From Glycomyces salinus (GTDB lineage: Bacteria; Actinomycetota; Actinomycetes; Mycobacteriales; Micromonosporaceae), in the NCBI RefSeq assembly GCF_016428645.1, contig NZ_JAELXW010000042.1, forward strand, positions 1-64,000: a stretch of DNA of 64,000 nt. Direction: 5' to 3'. Both the position numbers and the translations under genes were made by a program. The notes under the pieces are model-generated. The model saw nothing but the letters and a program-made list of their open reading frames with translations, ran no database searches and was not told the origin of the DNA. Each line of letters begins with the position of its first letter. The first letter of the stretch is position 1. Shown piece after piece: positions 44,068 through 52,274 of this stretch.

Positions 44068-45117
44068 GTGAACGCAGGAGTGCGAACGAGAACCGCCGCC
44101 GTCGGCGCGGCCGTGCTGTCGGCGGTGGCCCTGGCCGGCTGCGGCGAGTCCGAGCCGGTACCGGAGGCGATCGACGCGGCCGGCGAAGGTGAGACGGCCT
44201 ATCCGCTGGTCGTCGACAACTGCGGCCAGGAGGTGACCTTCGACGCCGCCCCGCAGCGGGTGGTCTCCCTCGACCAGGACACCACCGAGATCCTGCTGTC
44301 CCTGGGCCTCGAAGACCGCATGGTCGGCACCGCCTCCTGGACCGACCCGGTCCGCGAGAACCTGGCCGAGGCCAACGCCGAGGTGCCGCGCCTGGCCGAC
44401 GAGGCCCCGACCTACGAGATCGTCCTCGACACCGATCCGGACTTCGTGACCGCCGCCCACGGCCGCCACTACGTCGAGGGCGGCGTCGCCGAGCGCAGCC
44501 GCTTCGCCGAGACCGGGATCGAGACCTACCTCTCGCCGACCGACTGCGACGGCGACGTCAGCATCAACGGCGGCGGCACCCGCACCCGGCCGCTCACCGT
44601 CGACGTCATCTATCGGACGATCCGCGAACTCGCCGAGATCTTCGACGTCCAGAGCCGAGGCGAGACCCTGATCGCCGACCTCGAAGAGCGCCGCCAGACC
44701 GCCCTCGAGAGCATCGACGACTCCGGGCGGACGGTCGCGTTCTGGTTCGCCGACCTGAAGACCCCCTACATCGCCGGCGGACTGGGCTCGGCCGACCTGA
44801 TGGCCACCGAGGTCGGCGCCGTCAACGTCTTCGCCGACCTCGACGACGACTGGCCCACCACCACCTGGGAGGAACTCGTCGAACGCGACCCCGACGTCCT
44901 CGTCCTCGGAGACCTGAGCCGGGAACGCTGGCCCGGCGACCAGTTGCAGGAGAAGATCGACTTCCTCCAGTCCGACCCGGTCGCTCAGAACCTCACCGCC
45001 GTCACCGAGGAGCGCTTCATCGCCCTCCACGGGGCCGAACTGAACCCGTCGATACGGACCATCGACGGCATCGAGGACCTCGCCGCAGGACTGGCCTCGT
45101 TCGAGGCCGAGCGGTGA
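44068..45117 (+). CDS. Iron-siderophore ABC transporter substrate-binding lipoprotein
   Basis: This is a 349-residue class-III (FecB/BtuF) binding protein. The signal peptide ends in the lipobox ALAGC (Cys25). The Peripla_BP_2 fold begins with QEVTFDAAPQRVVSLDQDTTEILLSLG (in parts), and a long backbone helix follows in the middle. Two Cys (NCGQEV and TDCDGD) may form a disulfide. The start is GTG 44068. An iron box precedes it and a permease plus ATPase follow with 4-nt overlaps, so it delivers ferric siderophore or heme-like ligand. The exact ligand cannot be read. Confidence 0.9.
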   Translation: MNAGVRTRTAAVGAAVLSAVALAGCGESEPVPEAIDAAGEGETAYPLVVDNCGQEVTFDAAPQRVVSLDQDTTEILLSLGLEDRMVGTASWTDPVRENLAEANAEVPRLADEAPTYEIVLDTDPDFVTAAHGRHYVEGGVAERSRFAETGIETYLSPTDCDGDVSINGGGTRTRPLTVDVIYRTIRELAEIFDVQSRGETLIADLEERRQTALESIDDSGRTVAFWFADLKTPYIAGGLGSADLMATEVGAVNVFADLDDDWPTTTWEELVERDPDVLVLGDLSRERWPGDQLQEKIDFLQSDPVAQNLTAVTEERFIALHGAELNPSIRTIDGIEDLAAGLASFEAER

Positions 45118-46184
45118 CACCGAGCCCGGTCCGGGACGCGGCCGAGACCGACCGGCCGCCCCCGACCGGGTCGCGGCCGCGGTTCCCGGGCGTCGGCCTG
45201 GGCGCGGCCGCGCTGCTGCTGGCCTCGATCGGGGCGGCGATCACCCTGGGCCCGGCCGACGTCTCCCTGGTCAATGTGCGCGACGTCCTCTTCAACCACC
45301 TCGGAGGCGCGGAGATCCCCGTGAGGGTCTCGAAGGAGGCGATCGTCTGGGACGACCGCTTGCCGCGCGCGCTGGTGGCCGCCGCCTGCGGTGCCGGTCT
45401 GGGCCTGTGCGGGGTCGTCCTCCAGTCGCTGCTGCGCAATCCGCTGGCCGATCCGTACGTGCTCGGGATCTCGTCGGGTGCTTCGACCGGCGCGGTCGTC
45501 GTCGGGATCCTGGGCGTCGGCGGGGCCGCGCTCGGCATCCCCGGGGGCGCGTTCATCGGCTCCGTGCTCGCCTTCGCCGTCGTCCTGCTGATCGCGCGGC
45601 TCGCCGGCGGGGGCGACGACAAGGTGATCCTGGCCGGGATCGCGGTCACTCAGTTGTTCTCGGCGCTGACCTCGTTCGTCATCTTCGCCTTCGCCGACTC
45701 GGACGCGACCCGCGGCGTGATGTTCTGGCTGCTGGGCTCGCTCGAGGGGATGCGGTGGAACGACGTCTGGCTGTGCGGCGCCGCTGTCGCCGCCGGGACG
45801 ATGTTCTGCCTGTTCCGGGCCCCGGTCCTCGACGCGTTCGCGTTCGGCGACGACGTCGCCTCCTCCTTGGGCGTCTCCGTCCGGCGTTCGCGCGTCATGT
45901 TCATGACCGTCACCGCGCTGTTGACGGCGACGCTGGTCAGCATCTGCGGCGCCATCGGATTCGTCGGCCTCGTGCTCCCGCACGCGGCCCGCTTCCTCGT
46001 CGGACCGCTCCATGTGCGCCTGGTGCCGGTCACCGCGCTCATCGGAGCGGCCTTCATGGTGTGGGTCGACGCCGTGTCGCGGGTCGCCTTCTCTCCGTCG
46101 CCGCTGCCGGTCGGCGTCGGCACCGCCCTGGTCGGCGTGCCGATGTTCATCGCCATCATGTTCCGCCGCAGGAGGGCCGCGTGA
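45114..46184 (+). CDS. FecCD family ABC transporter permease
   Basis: This is a 356-residue permease with about ten membrane helices. Family segments: WDDRLPRALVAAACGAGLGL, GVVLQSLLRNPLADPYVLGISSGA (in two parts), and IGFVGLVLPHAARFLVGP near the C-terminus. A single gene implies a homodimeric channel, as in BtuC. It starts at GTG 45114, overlapping the binding-protein stop by 4 nt, and overlaps the ATPase by 4 nt at its end. Confidence 0.95.
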   Translation: MTPSPVRDAAETDRPPPTGSRPRFPGVGLGAAALLLASIGAAITLGPADVSLVNVRDVLFNHLGGAEIPVRVSKEAIVWDDRLPRALVAAACGAGLGLCGVVLQSLLRNPLADPYVLGISSGASTGAVVVGILGVGGAALGIPGGAFIGSVLAFAVVLLIARLAGGGDDKVILAGIAVTQLFSALTSFVIFAFADSDATRGVMFWLLGSLEGMRWNDVWLCGAAVAAGTMFCLFRAPVLDAFAFGDDVASSLGVSVRRSRVMFMTVTALLTATLVSICGAIGFVGLVLPHAARFLVGPLHVRLVPVTALIGAAFMVWVDAVSRVAFSPSPLPVGVGTALVGVPMFIAIMFRRRRAA

Positions 46185-46969
46185 CACTCCAGACTCGCGA
46201 GGTCACCTGGAACCGCGGCGGCCGTCTCGTCGTCGACGGCGTCACGTTGCGCCCGCGGCAGGGGGAGACCATCGGACTGCTCGGCCCCAACGGGTCGGGG
46301 AAGTCCTCGCTCATCCGCCTGCTCTCCGGTGCGGTGAAGCCCTCCGCCGGGGTCGTCACGCTCGACGACAGGTCGCTCACGGCCGTCGCCCGGCGGGAGG
46401 CGGCGCGCGCCATCGCCACCGTGACCCAGCACGCCGACACGGTCGTCGACATCACGGTGCGCGACATCGTCGCCCTCGGTCGCATCCCGCACCGGGGCGT
46501 CTTCGGCGGCGACCGGCGATCGGACGCCGCGGCCGTCTCGGACGCCTTGGCGCGCACCGGGCTCGCGGACAAGGCGGCGGAGTTGTGGCACCGCCTCTCC
46601 GGCGGTGAGCGCCAGCGCGTCCACATCGCCCGCGCGCTGGCTCAGGAACCGCGGGAGCTGCTCCTCGACGAGCCCACCAACCACCTCGACATCCGCTACC
46701 AGCTCGAACTGCTCCAGTTGATCACCGAGCTGCCCGTCACCTCGGTCGTGGCGCTCCACGACCTCAATCTGGCCGGGATGTACTGCGACTCGCTGCTGGT
46801 CCTCAAAGATGGCCGCGCGGTGGCGGCGGGCGCCCCGGCCGAGGTCCTGACCCCCGATCTCATCGCCCACGTCTATGAGGTCGACGCCGCCGTCGCCGTC
46901 GACGAGGGCACGGGGCGGCCAACGATCGCCTTCAGTCCGCCCGGACGGAGGGCGAGCGCCGGCCGTTGA
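46181..46969 (+). CDS. Iron-siderophore ABC transporter ATP-binding protein
   Basis: This is a 262-residue FecE-type ATPase. Walker A is LLGPNGSGKSSLI (from residue 34). The Q-loop lies in TVTQHADTVVD, the signature is LSGGERQRVHIARAL, Walker B is ELLLDEPTNHLDI, and the H-loop is ALHDLNLA. All residues needed for ATP hydrolysis are present. The start is GTG 46181 after AGGAGGG, overlapping the permease stop. It completes the iron-regulated importer. The end is convergent with the esterase gene, 15 bp away. Confidence 0.95.
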   Translation: MTLQTREVTWNRGGRLVVDGVTLRPRQGETIGLLGPNGSGKSSLIRLLSGAVKPSAGVVTLDDRSLTAVARREAARAIATVTQHADTVVDITVRDIVALGRIPHRGVFGGDRRSDAAAVSDALARTGLADKAAELWHRLSGGERQRVHIARALAQEPRELLLDEPTNHLDIRYQLELLQLITELPVTSVVALHDLNLAGMYCDSLLVLKDGRAVAAGAPAEVLTPDLIAHVYEVDAAVAVDEGTGRPTIAFSPPGRRASAGR

Positions 46970-46984
46970 CTCAGCGGCCCGGGA

Positions 46985-47950
46985 CTACCGCTCGGCGAGG
47001 AACTTCAGGTGCTCGCCGCGCTGGTGGACTCCGCCGCCTTCGTGCTTGTTCCACGGCCACTCGGTGATGCGCTTCTCGCCCCGCCACCGGTTGTAGGCGG
47101 CGAAGACCGTCGAGGGCGGGCAGATGTCGTCCATCAGGCCGACCGAGTACAGCGCCGGGGCGGTGCCTCGGGCGGCGAAGTGGACGCCGTCGAAGTAGGC
47201 GAGGGTTCCGAAGACCTCCTCCTCGCGCAGGCGCTGCCCGGCCAGGAACTCGACCAGCTCCTGGTAGGGGAAGCCGTCGGTGATCTCGACGGCGCGGCGG
47301 AAGTGGGTCAGGAACGGCACGTCGACGATCGCCCCGGCCAGGTCGTCGCGCAGTCCGCCGACGGCCTGGGTGATGCCGCCGCCCTGGCTGCCGCCGGCCA
47401 CGACCACGCGGTCGGCGTCGATCGCCTCGTGGCCCTTGGCGACGTCCACCGCGCGGTAGGCGTCGGTGAACACGCGCCGGTAGTAGTAGTGCTCGGGGGA
47501 CTCGATGCCCTGGGTCATCCAGCCCTTGTTGGTCGGGCCGGTGCCTCCGTAGGGGTCGCCGGTGTCGCCGGGCTGCCAGTTGCCGTAGCCCTGGCCGCGC
47601 GTGTCCATCACCAGGTGGGCCCAGCCGGCCGCGGCGTACATGGTGTGGGCCCACGGCACCGAACGGCCGCCGGAGTAGCCGATGTACTCGACCACGCACG
47701 GCAGCGGCCGGTCGAGCCCCTTGGGCAGGACCAGCCAGCCCTTGATGGGGTGCCCGGCGAAACCCGCGAAGGTCAGGTCGAAGATCTCGACGGTCGTCAG
47801 GGCGGCGTCGACCGGTTCGAGCCGGACGTCCAGGTCGCCCGCGCCGGCTTCACCCAGGGTCCGCTTCCAGAACTCGTCGAAGTCGGCCGGTTCGGGGACT
47901 TCGGGGCGGTACTCGCGGAGTTCTTCGAGCGGTAGATCGAAAAGTGCCAT
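46985..47950 (-). CDS. Acetyl esterase of the CE7 family (acetyl xylan esterase/cephalosporin deacetylase type)
   Basis: This is a 321-residue alpha/beta hydrolase. The nucleophile elbow is VVAGGSQGGGIT (Ser in GGSQGG). The CE7 hallmarks RGQGYGNWQPGD and the catalytic Asp region SVGLMDDICPPSTVFAAYNR are present, and the final His is in NKHEGGG. There is no signal peptide, so it acts inside the cell on imported acetylated oligosaccharides. It is divergent from the pectate lyase and probably shares its control region, where two LacI-type sites lie. Acetylated pectin or xylan fragments are both possible substrates. Confidence 0.92.
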   Translation of the reverse strand: MALFDLPLEELREYRPEVPEPADFDEFWKRTLGEAGAGDLDVRLEPVDAALTTVEIFDLTFAGFAGHPIKGWLVLPKGLDRPLPCVVEYIGYSGGRSVPWAHTMYAAAGWAHLVMDTRGQGYGNWQPGDTGDPYGGTGPTNKGWMTQGIESPEHYYYRRVFTDAYRAVDVAKGHEAIDADRVVVAGGSQGGGITQAVGGLRDDLAGAIVDVPFLTHFRRAVEITDGFPYQELVEFLAGQRLREEEVFGTLAYFDGVHFAARGTAPALYSVGLMDDICPPSTVFAAYNRWRGEKRITEWPWNKHEGGGVHQRGEHLKFLAER

Positions 47951-48151
47951 GGCGTGTTTTTAGCACAGCTGTCATCAGAAAGCCACATGCGTAAACATGG
48001 AAACTCCCGTGGCACGGGCGGTTCCCGCGCCGCGAGCGGCCGACCGCGGACATTCGCACCGAGCGCAACTCCGGCCACAGCCGGTGGAATGCGCACGACG
48101 GGACCGGCCCCGCACCGGCGGCCACGTTCAGCTCCGCCGAACCAATTTGGA

Positions 48152-48163
48152 GCGAACGCTTGC
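48152..48163. promoter_or_regulatory. LacI-type operator, copy 1 of the pectate lyase promoter
   Basis: GCGAACGCTTGC differs at one position from GCAANCGCTTGC. It lies 105 bp before the lyase start and about 200 bp before the divergent esterase start. Confidence 0.6.
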
Positions 48164-48174
48164 AGAGGAGATTA

Positions 48175-48188
48175 TGCAAGCGCTAGCA
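48175..48188. promoter_or_regulatory. LacI-type operator, copy 2 of the pectate lyase promoter
   Basis: TGCAAGCGCTAGCA differs at one position from the fully symmetrical TGCAAGCGCTTGCA. It lies 24 bp from copy 1 (centre to centre about two helical turns), which suggests cooperative repressor binding. Confidence 0.65.
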
Positions 48189-48256
48189 TGTAGTTCCTAT
48201 ATCGAGATGTCTAAATATATCGGCATCTCACTCCTCATCATGAAAGGTACTCCGAT

Positions 48257-49672
48257 ATGGAGAAATTCCTCAGCAGCAGACACTCCAGACGAGGCTTCTG
48301 GAAGGTCGCCGGCCTCTCCGCGGTCGGCGCGGGAGCGGCGGGCACCGGACTGCTCGCGGTCGGCCCGGCACAGGCCGTCGAGACTGGTACCTGGTACAAC
48401 ATCCAGAGCCGTCACTCCGGGCTCTACCTGGACATCCTCGACCTCTCCACCGAGGGCGGCGCCGAACTCATCCAATGGAACGGCACCGGCAACACCAACC
48501 AGCAGTTCCGCTTCCTCGACTCCGGCGACGGCTACTACCGCATCCAAGCCCGACACTCCGGCCTCGTCCTCGACGTCTGGGAATGGAACGCCGACAACGG
48601 CGCCACCATCGCCCAATGGGACGACCTCGGCGGCACCAACCAGCAATGGCAGGTCAACGAATCCGGCGGCTACGCCACCTTCATCAACCGCTTCTCCGGC
48701 AAAGCCCTCGACGTCTGGGAGAACTCCACCGAACCCGGCACCCGCATCTCCCAATACGACCCCACCGGCGGCAACAACCAACAATTCCAACTCGTGCCGG
48801 TCGACGACAACGGCGAGCCGAACCCGGGCGGCCTGGAAGGCTGGGCGACTCAGAACGGCGGCACCACCGGCGGCGCCGGCGGATCCGAGACCACCGTGTC
48901 CTCGGGCTCGGCCCTGATCTCGGCGATCAGCGGCAATTCCCCGAAGGTGGTCCGGGTCAGCGGAACCGTCAGCATCTCGGGAATGAACGACATCGGCTCC
49001 AACACCACGCTCATCGGCAACCCCGGAGCGCGGATCACCGGCGGCGGCGGTATCGACGTCGACGGGGTCAGCAACGTCATCATCCAGAACCTGACCTTCA
49101 GCGACTACTCCGACGACGGCATCAACGTCCAGGACGGGTCGACCAACATCTGGATCGACCACAACACGTTCGAACCCGGCTACGACGGCGCGTGCGACAT
49201 CAAGCGCGGCTCGGACTTCATCACCGTGTCCTGGAACCGGTTCAACGGCACCGACAAGACCTGCCTGCTGGGCCACTCCGACTCCAACGGCGGCCAGGAC
49301 CGGGGCCACCTGCGGGTGAGCTACCACCACAACTACTTCAACGGGACCAACCAGCGCACCCCGCGCGTCAGGTTCGGCAACCCGGTCCACGTCTACAACA
49401 ACTACTACCGCAACATCGGCAGCTACTGCATCGCCACGACGCAGGAGGCCGGCGTCATCGTCGAAGGCAACTACTTCGAGAACTGCAACCGCACCATCGA
49501 CCTCGGACAGGGCTCCTCGCCCGCCGGCAGCGTCGTCTCGCGGAACAACCACGTCGTCAGCTCCCCGAACCCCGTCTCCAGCGGGTCGGTCGGGAGCGTC
49601 CCGTACGGCTTCAACCTGGACACGCCCTCGCAGATCAACTCCATCGTCAGCAACGGAGCGGGCGCGAGCTGA
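48257..49672 (+). CDS. Secreted pectate lyase (PL1) with N-terminal ricin-type lectin domain
   Basis: This is a 471-residue exported enzyme that cleaves polygalacturonate by beta-elimination. A Tat signal (S10-R11-R12-GFWK, cleavage after AQA at 40) is followed by a RicinB-like trefoil (about 44-182) with three QxF/QxW repeats (NQQFRF, NQQWQV, NQQFQL). A linker with Gly/Thr leads to the PL1 right-handed beta-helix (about 210-465). Lyase marks: IWIDHNTF, GACDIKRGSDFITVSWNRF (Ca-binding Asp), and NQRTPRVRFG (catalytic Arg). The start is ATG 48257. Codon usage differs between the lectin and lyase parts. Confidence 0.93.
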   Translation: MEKFLSSRHSRRGFWKVAGLSAVGAGAAGTGLLAVGPAQAVETGTWYNIQSRHSGLYLDILDLSTEGGAELIQWNGTGNTNQQFRFLDSGDGYYRIQARHSGLVLDVWEWNADNGATIAQWDDLGGTNQQWQVNESGGYATFINRFSGKALDVWENSTEPGTRISQYDPTGGNNQQFQLVPVDDNGEPNPGGLEGWATQNGGTTGGAGGSETTVSSGSALISAISGNSPKVVRVSGTVSISGMNDIGSNTTLIGNPGARITGGGGIDVDGVSNVIIQNLTFSDYSDDGINVQDGSTNIWIDHNTFEPGYDGACDIKRGSDFITVSWNRFNGTDKTCLLGHSDSNGGQDRGHLRVSYHHNYFNGTNQRTPRVRFGNPVHVYNNYYRNIGSYCIATTQEAGVIVEGNYFENCNRTIDLGQGSSPAGSVVSRNNHVVSSPNPVSSGSVGSVPYGFNLDTPSQINSIVSNGAGAS

Positions 49673-49756
49673 GGCGGGCGAGTCATTCGAGGTTGAGCAC
49701 CCGGCGGTCGGGGCCCTTCGAGGGCTTCGGCCGCCCGCGCGGTGCCGCCGAAGCCA

Positions 49757-49774
49757 CTCCCGTCCCCGCGGGAG
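49757..49774. terminator. Small hairpin between pectate lyase and the uronate operon
   Basis: CTCCCG-TCCCCG-CGGGAG is a 6-bp stem in the 111-bp gap between convergent transcripts ending at 49672 and 49784. No T-run follows; terminator function is weakly supported. Confidence 0.35.
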
Positions 49775-49783
49775 GGGTCCCGG

Positions 49784-50899
49784 TCAGGCCCAGGGAAGGT
49801 CGAGTTCGCTGAACAGGGACGCGCTCCTGGCGGCGCGTTCGACCGCGGTGTCGGCTCCGGACAGGACCGAGACCGGGTCGTCGCCGATCCGCTCGACGTG
49901 GGCCGGGTCGACCAGTCGCGGCATGGGGTCGCTCAGGACCCGCTCCAGGACGCCGGTGAAGGTCTTGGACCGGCGCAGGCCGGAGATGAGGCCGACGCCG
50001 CGCTGGCGGTGGTGGACGAGGTTGTCCAGCAGGTTGGTGCGGCCGTACTGCTTCGGCTCGTCCTCGCCGGGGAGCAGCAGCCGGTCGGTCGGGTACTCGA
50101 GCCAGGCTTCGCCCTCGCTGCCCTTGACCCACACGTCGCCTTCGAGTTTGCGCTCGCCGCACAGGGTCACGGCGACGGTGACGCTCACGCCGCCCTTGTT
50201 CCTCCCGCGCCACACGGCCGTGTCGTCGACCTCGATCTCGGAGCGGCACCGCAGCCGTTCGAGCTCGATGGAGCCGTCCAGTGGCCAGTCCCCCGCGATG
50301 GCCAGGGCCTGCTGGGAGGCGTGCGCGAACGGGTTGGCCAGGGCCCCGTCGGCCACGGGAGCCCCGTTCAGCTCGCGCTTGCCCGCCCACGGCGAGCGCC
50401 GGTAGTACGAGTCGGGGCGCTGCCATGATCCCGCCACGCCGACCGCTTCCAGGCGACCGAGCTTCCCGGCGTCGAGCGCGTCCCGCAGCGCGTTGATCGC
50501 GTGCGAGCCGAGCGCCTGGAAGCCGACCTGCACGGCCCGTCCGGTCTCGGTCATGACCTCGTAGAGCCGCCGGTACTCCTCCAGCGAGGCGACCGGCGGC
50601 TTCTCCAGGTAGACGTCGGAGCCGTGGCGCATGGCCGCGCTCGCGATCGGCAGGTGCGTGGGCGGCGGGGTGGCGATGACGACGATGTGCGGGTCGGTCT
50701 CGGCCAGCATCCGCTCGTAGTCGTCGAAGACGGCGGCGTCGCCGATCGGGATCTGGTCGTCCTCGATGATCTCGGCGGTGTCGCACAGCGCCGCCAGTTC
50801 GACCTTCCCGGCTTGCCGCCGGGCCTCGATGTCGTGCCGGTGGTGGAGGCCGTATCCGTTGGCGCCTACGATGGCGATGCGCGGAATGGTCAGATCCAT
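49784..50899 (-). CDS. Gfo/Idh/MocA family oxidoreductase (last gene of uronate operon)
   Basis: This is a 371-residue NAD(P)-dependent sugar dehydrogenase-like protein. The Rossmann start is PRIAIVGANGYGLHHRHD. The dinucleotide-site continuation VVIATPPPTHLPIA and DVYLEKPPVAS (the EKP motif with catalytic Lys) are clear. A C-terminal alpha/beta domain follows with an Arg/Glu-rich substrate region. The start is ATG 50899, one base after the stop of the reductase gene. I rejected an upstream ATG at 50929 that would overlap that gene. The substrate is unknown; a sugar acid or lactone fits the operon. Confidence 0.88.
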   Translation of the reverse strand: MDLTIPRIAIVGANGYGLHHRHDIEARRQAGKVELAALCDTAEIIEDDQIPIGDAAVFDDYERMLAETDPHIVVIATPPPTHLPIASAAMRHGSDVYLEKPPVASLEEYRRLYEVMTETGRAVQVGFQALGSHAINALRDALDAGKLGRLEAVGVAGSWQRPDSYYRRSPWAGKRELNGAPVADGALANPFAHASQQALAIAGDWPLDGSIELERLRCRSEIEVDDTAVWRGRNKGGVSVTVAVTLCGERKLEGDVWVKGSEGEAWLEYPTDRLLLPGEDEPKQYGRTNLLDNLVHHRQRGVGLISGLRRSKTFTGVLERVLSDPMPRLVDPAHVERIGDDPVSVLSGADTAVERAARSASLFSELDLPWA

Positions 50900-50900
50900 T

Positions 50901-52274
50901 TTAGAGTTTCTCCAGGGTTCGGGCCACACCGTGCCGGTCCAGTTCGCCGAGCCAGGCCGTGGCGGCCCGGCGCAGCCGGTGATCGGACGCGACCGGTTCT
51001 GGTACGACCTGCCGGATGCCGAGGATCGCGTCGACGCGGGCCGAGGCCCGGTCTCCGGCGGCGGCCAGACTCTGGCGCAGGACCGGCGCGAGGGGGTCGT
51101 CGAGGGGCAGCTCGGTGCCGTCGTCGGCCTTTCCTCCGCAGAAGCGGATCCATGCGGCCAGGGGCAGGGCTATGAGGTCGAGCGCCCGTCCGGCCTCGGC
51201 GAGGTCGGCGATGGTGCCCAGCAGCCGTTGCGGGAGCTTCTGGCTGCCGTCCATGGCGATCTGCAGGCAGCGGTGCCTGATCCCTGGGTTGGCGAAGCGC
51301 TCGAGCACGCTTCGACCGTACGCCACGACGTCTTGACCGTTCGGAGGCGTCAGGCTGGGGGCGATCTGCTCGGCCACCAGCCGTTCGGCGAAGCTCCGGG
51401 CGCCCGGCAGCGCGAGGGTCTCGCTGATCGTCTCGGCTCCGGCGAGCGCGCCGAGGTAGGCGAGGCTGGAGTGCACGCCGTTGAGGGTGCGGAGCTTGAG
51501 CTTCTCCCAGCCGGCGACGTCGGTGGTGAACGTGGCGTTCCAGTCCGGCCGCGGGCCGGCGAAGTCGTCCTCGATGACCCATTGGAGGAACGGTTCGGCC
51601 TCGACGGCGGCGGCGTCGACCAGGCCGAGGGTCTCGATGGCCCGGTCGTACGTCGCCCGGGTGGAGGCGGGCACGATGCGGTCGACCATGGTGGACGGGA
51701 AGGTGACGTGTTCGGCGGCCCATGCGCGGGTGGGGCCGTCGAGCAGCGGTTCGACGGCGGCCCGGGTGGTCTTGCCGTTGTCGGGCAGGTTGTCGCAGCA
51801 CAGGATCGTCAGCGGCGGCCCACCGCGGCGGGCCCGGCGGGCCAGGCCCTCGGCGAGGAGCCCGGGGACGCCCTCGGGGTCGCGGTAGGCCTTCTCGGTG
51901 ACGGTGAGCGTGACGATGTGGATGTCGTCGGAGGCGATGAGTTCGAGCGCGCGCTCGGTCTCGGTGGCCAGGTGCAGCGTGTCGACGATGGAGCCGATGA
52001 CGCGGAGCTCGGCGCCGTCGGGGCCGAGCGTGGCGACGGTGAACAGCCCGTCCTGGGCGGCGAGGGCGTCGATGACCTCGCGGGAGCGCGGCGCGGCGCA
52101 GATGATGCCCCAGTCGGTGTCGTCGGTGTAGACGGCCTGGTGGGCGCGGTGGAACGCGCCGGCGCCTATATGCAGGATGCCGGCCTTCTCAGGCCGGGGG
52201 CCCGGGACGCGGACGTCCTCGGGCACCCCTTTGACGGATTCGTTGTTCAGTGCGGTGTGTGTCAGTTGCGCCAT
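50901..52274 (-). CDS. Mannitol dehydrogenase family protein, probable fructuronate/tagaturonate reductase
   Basis: This is a 457-residue long-chain dehydrogenase. The family hallmark ILHIGAGAFHRAHQAVYTDD, the second motif LTVTEKAYR, and LKLRTLNGVHSSLAYLG (catalytic Lys and Asn-His region) are visible. The family includes UxuB, UxaB and MtlD. Next to UxaC it most likely reduces fructuronate to mannonate or tagaturonate to altronate. The start is ATG 52274, overlapping the dehydratase stop by 13 bp. The open frame upstream to 53168 is antisense-free frame space only. Confidence 0.88.
   Translation of the reverse strand: MAQLTHTALNNESVKGVPEDVRVPGPRPEKAGILHIGAGAFHRAHQAVYTDDTDWGIICAAPRSREVIDALAAQDGLFTVATLGPDGAELRVIGSIVDTLHLATETERALELIASDDIHIVTLTVTEKAYRDPEGVPGLLAEGLARRARRGGPPLTILCCDNLPDNGKTTRAAVEPLLDGPTRAWAAEHVTFPSTMVDRIVPASTRATYDRAIETLGLVDAAAVEAEPFLQWVIEDDFAGPRPDWNATFTTDVAGWEKLKLRTLNGVHSSLAYLGALAGAETISETLALPGARSFAERLVAEQIAPSLTPPNGQDVVAYGRSVLERFANPGIRHRCLQIAMDGSQKLPQRLLGTIADLAEAGRALDLIALPLAAWIRFCGGKADDGTELPLDDPLAPVLRQSLAAAGDRASARVDAILGIRQVVPEPVASDHRLRRAATAWLGELDRHGVARTLEKL

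Larger units (their letters stand above)
47951..48256. other. Divergent control region between esterase and pectate lyase
   Basis: These 306 bp contain no gene. They hold two LacI-type palindromes (48152-48163 and 48175-48188) and, closer to the lyase, an AT-rich stretch with the inverted repeat GAGATG/CATCTC (48204-48209 with 48224-48229). The lyase Shine-Dalgarno is GAAAGG at about 48240. Confidence 0.65.

Noticed and set aside
48597-49812. Repeat-rich Arg/His frames overlapping the pectate lyase
   Set aside because: Shadow frames of the lyase gene; composition is typical of out-of-frame GC-rich DNA.
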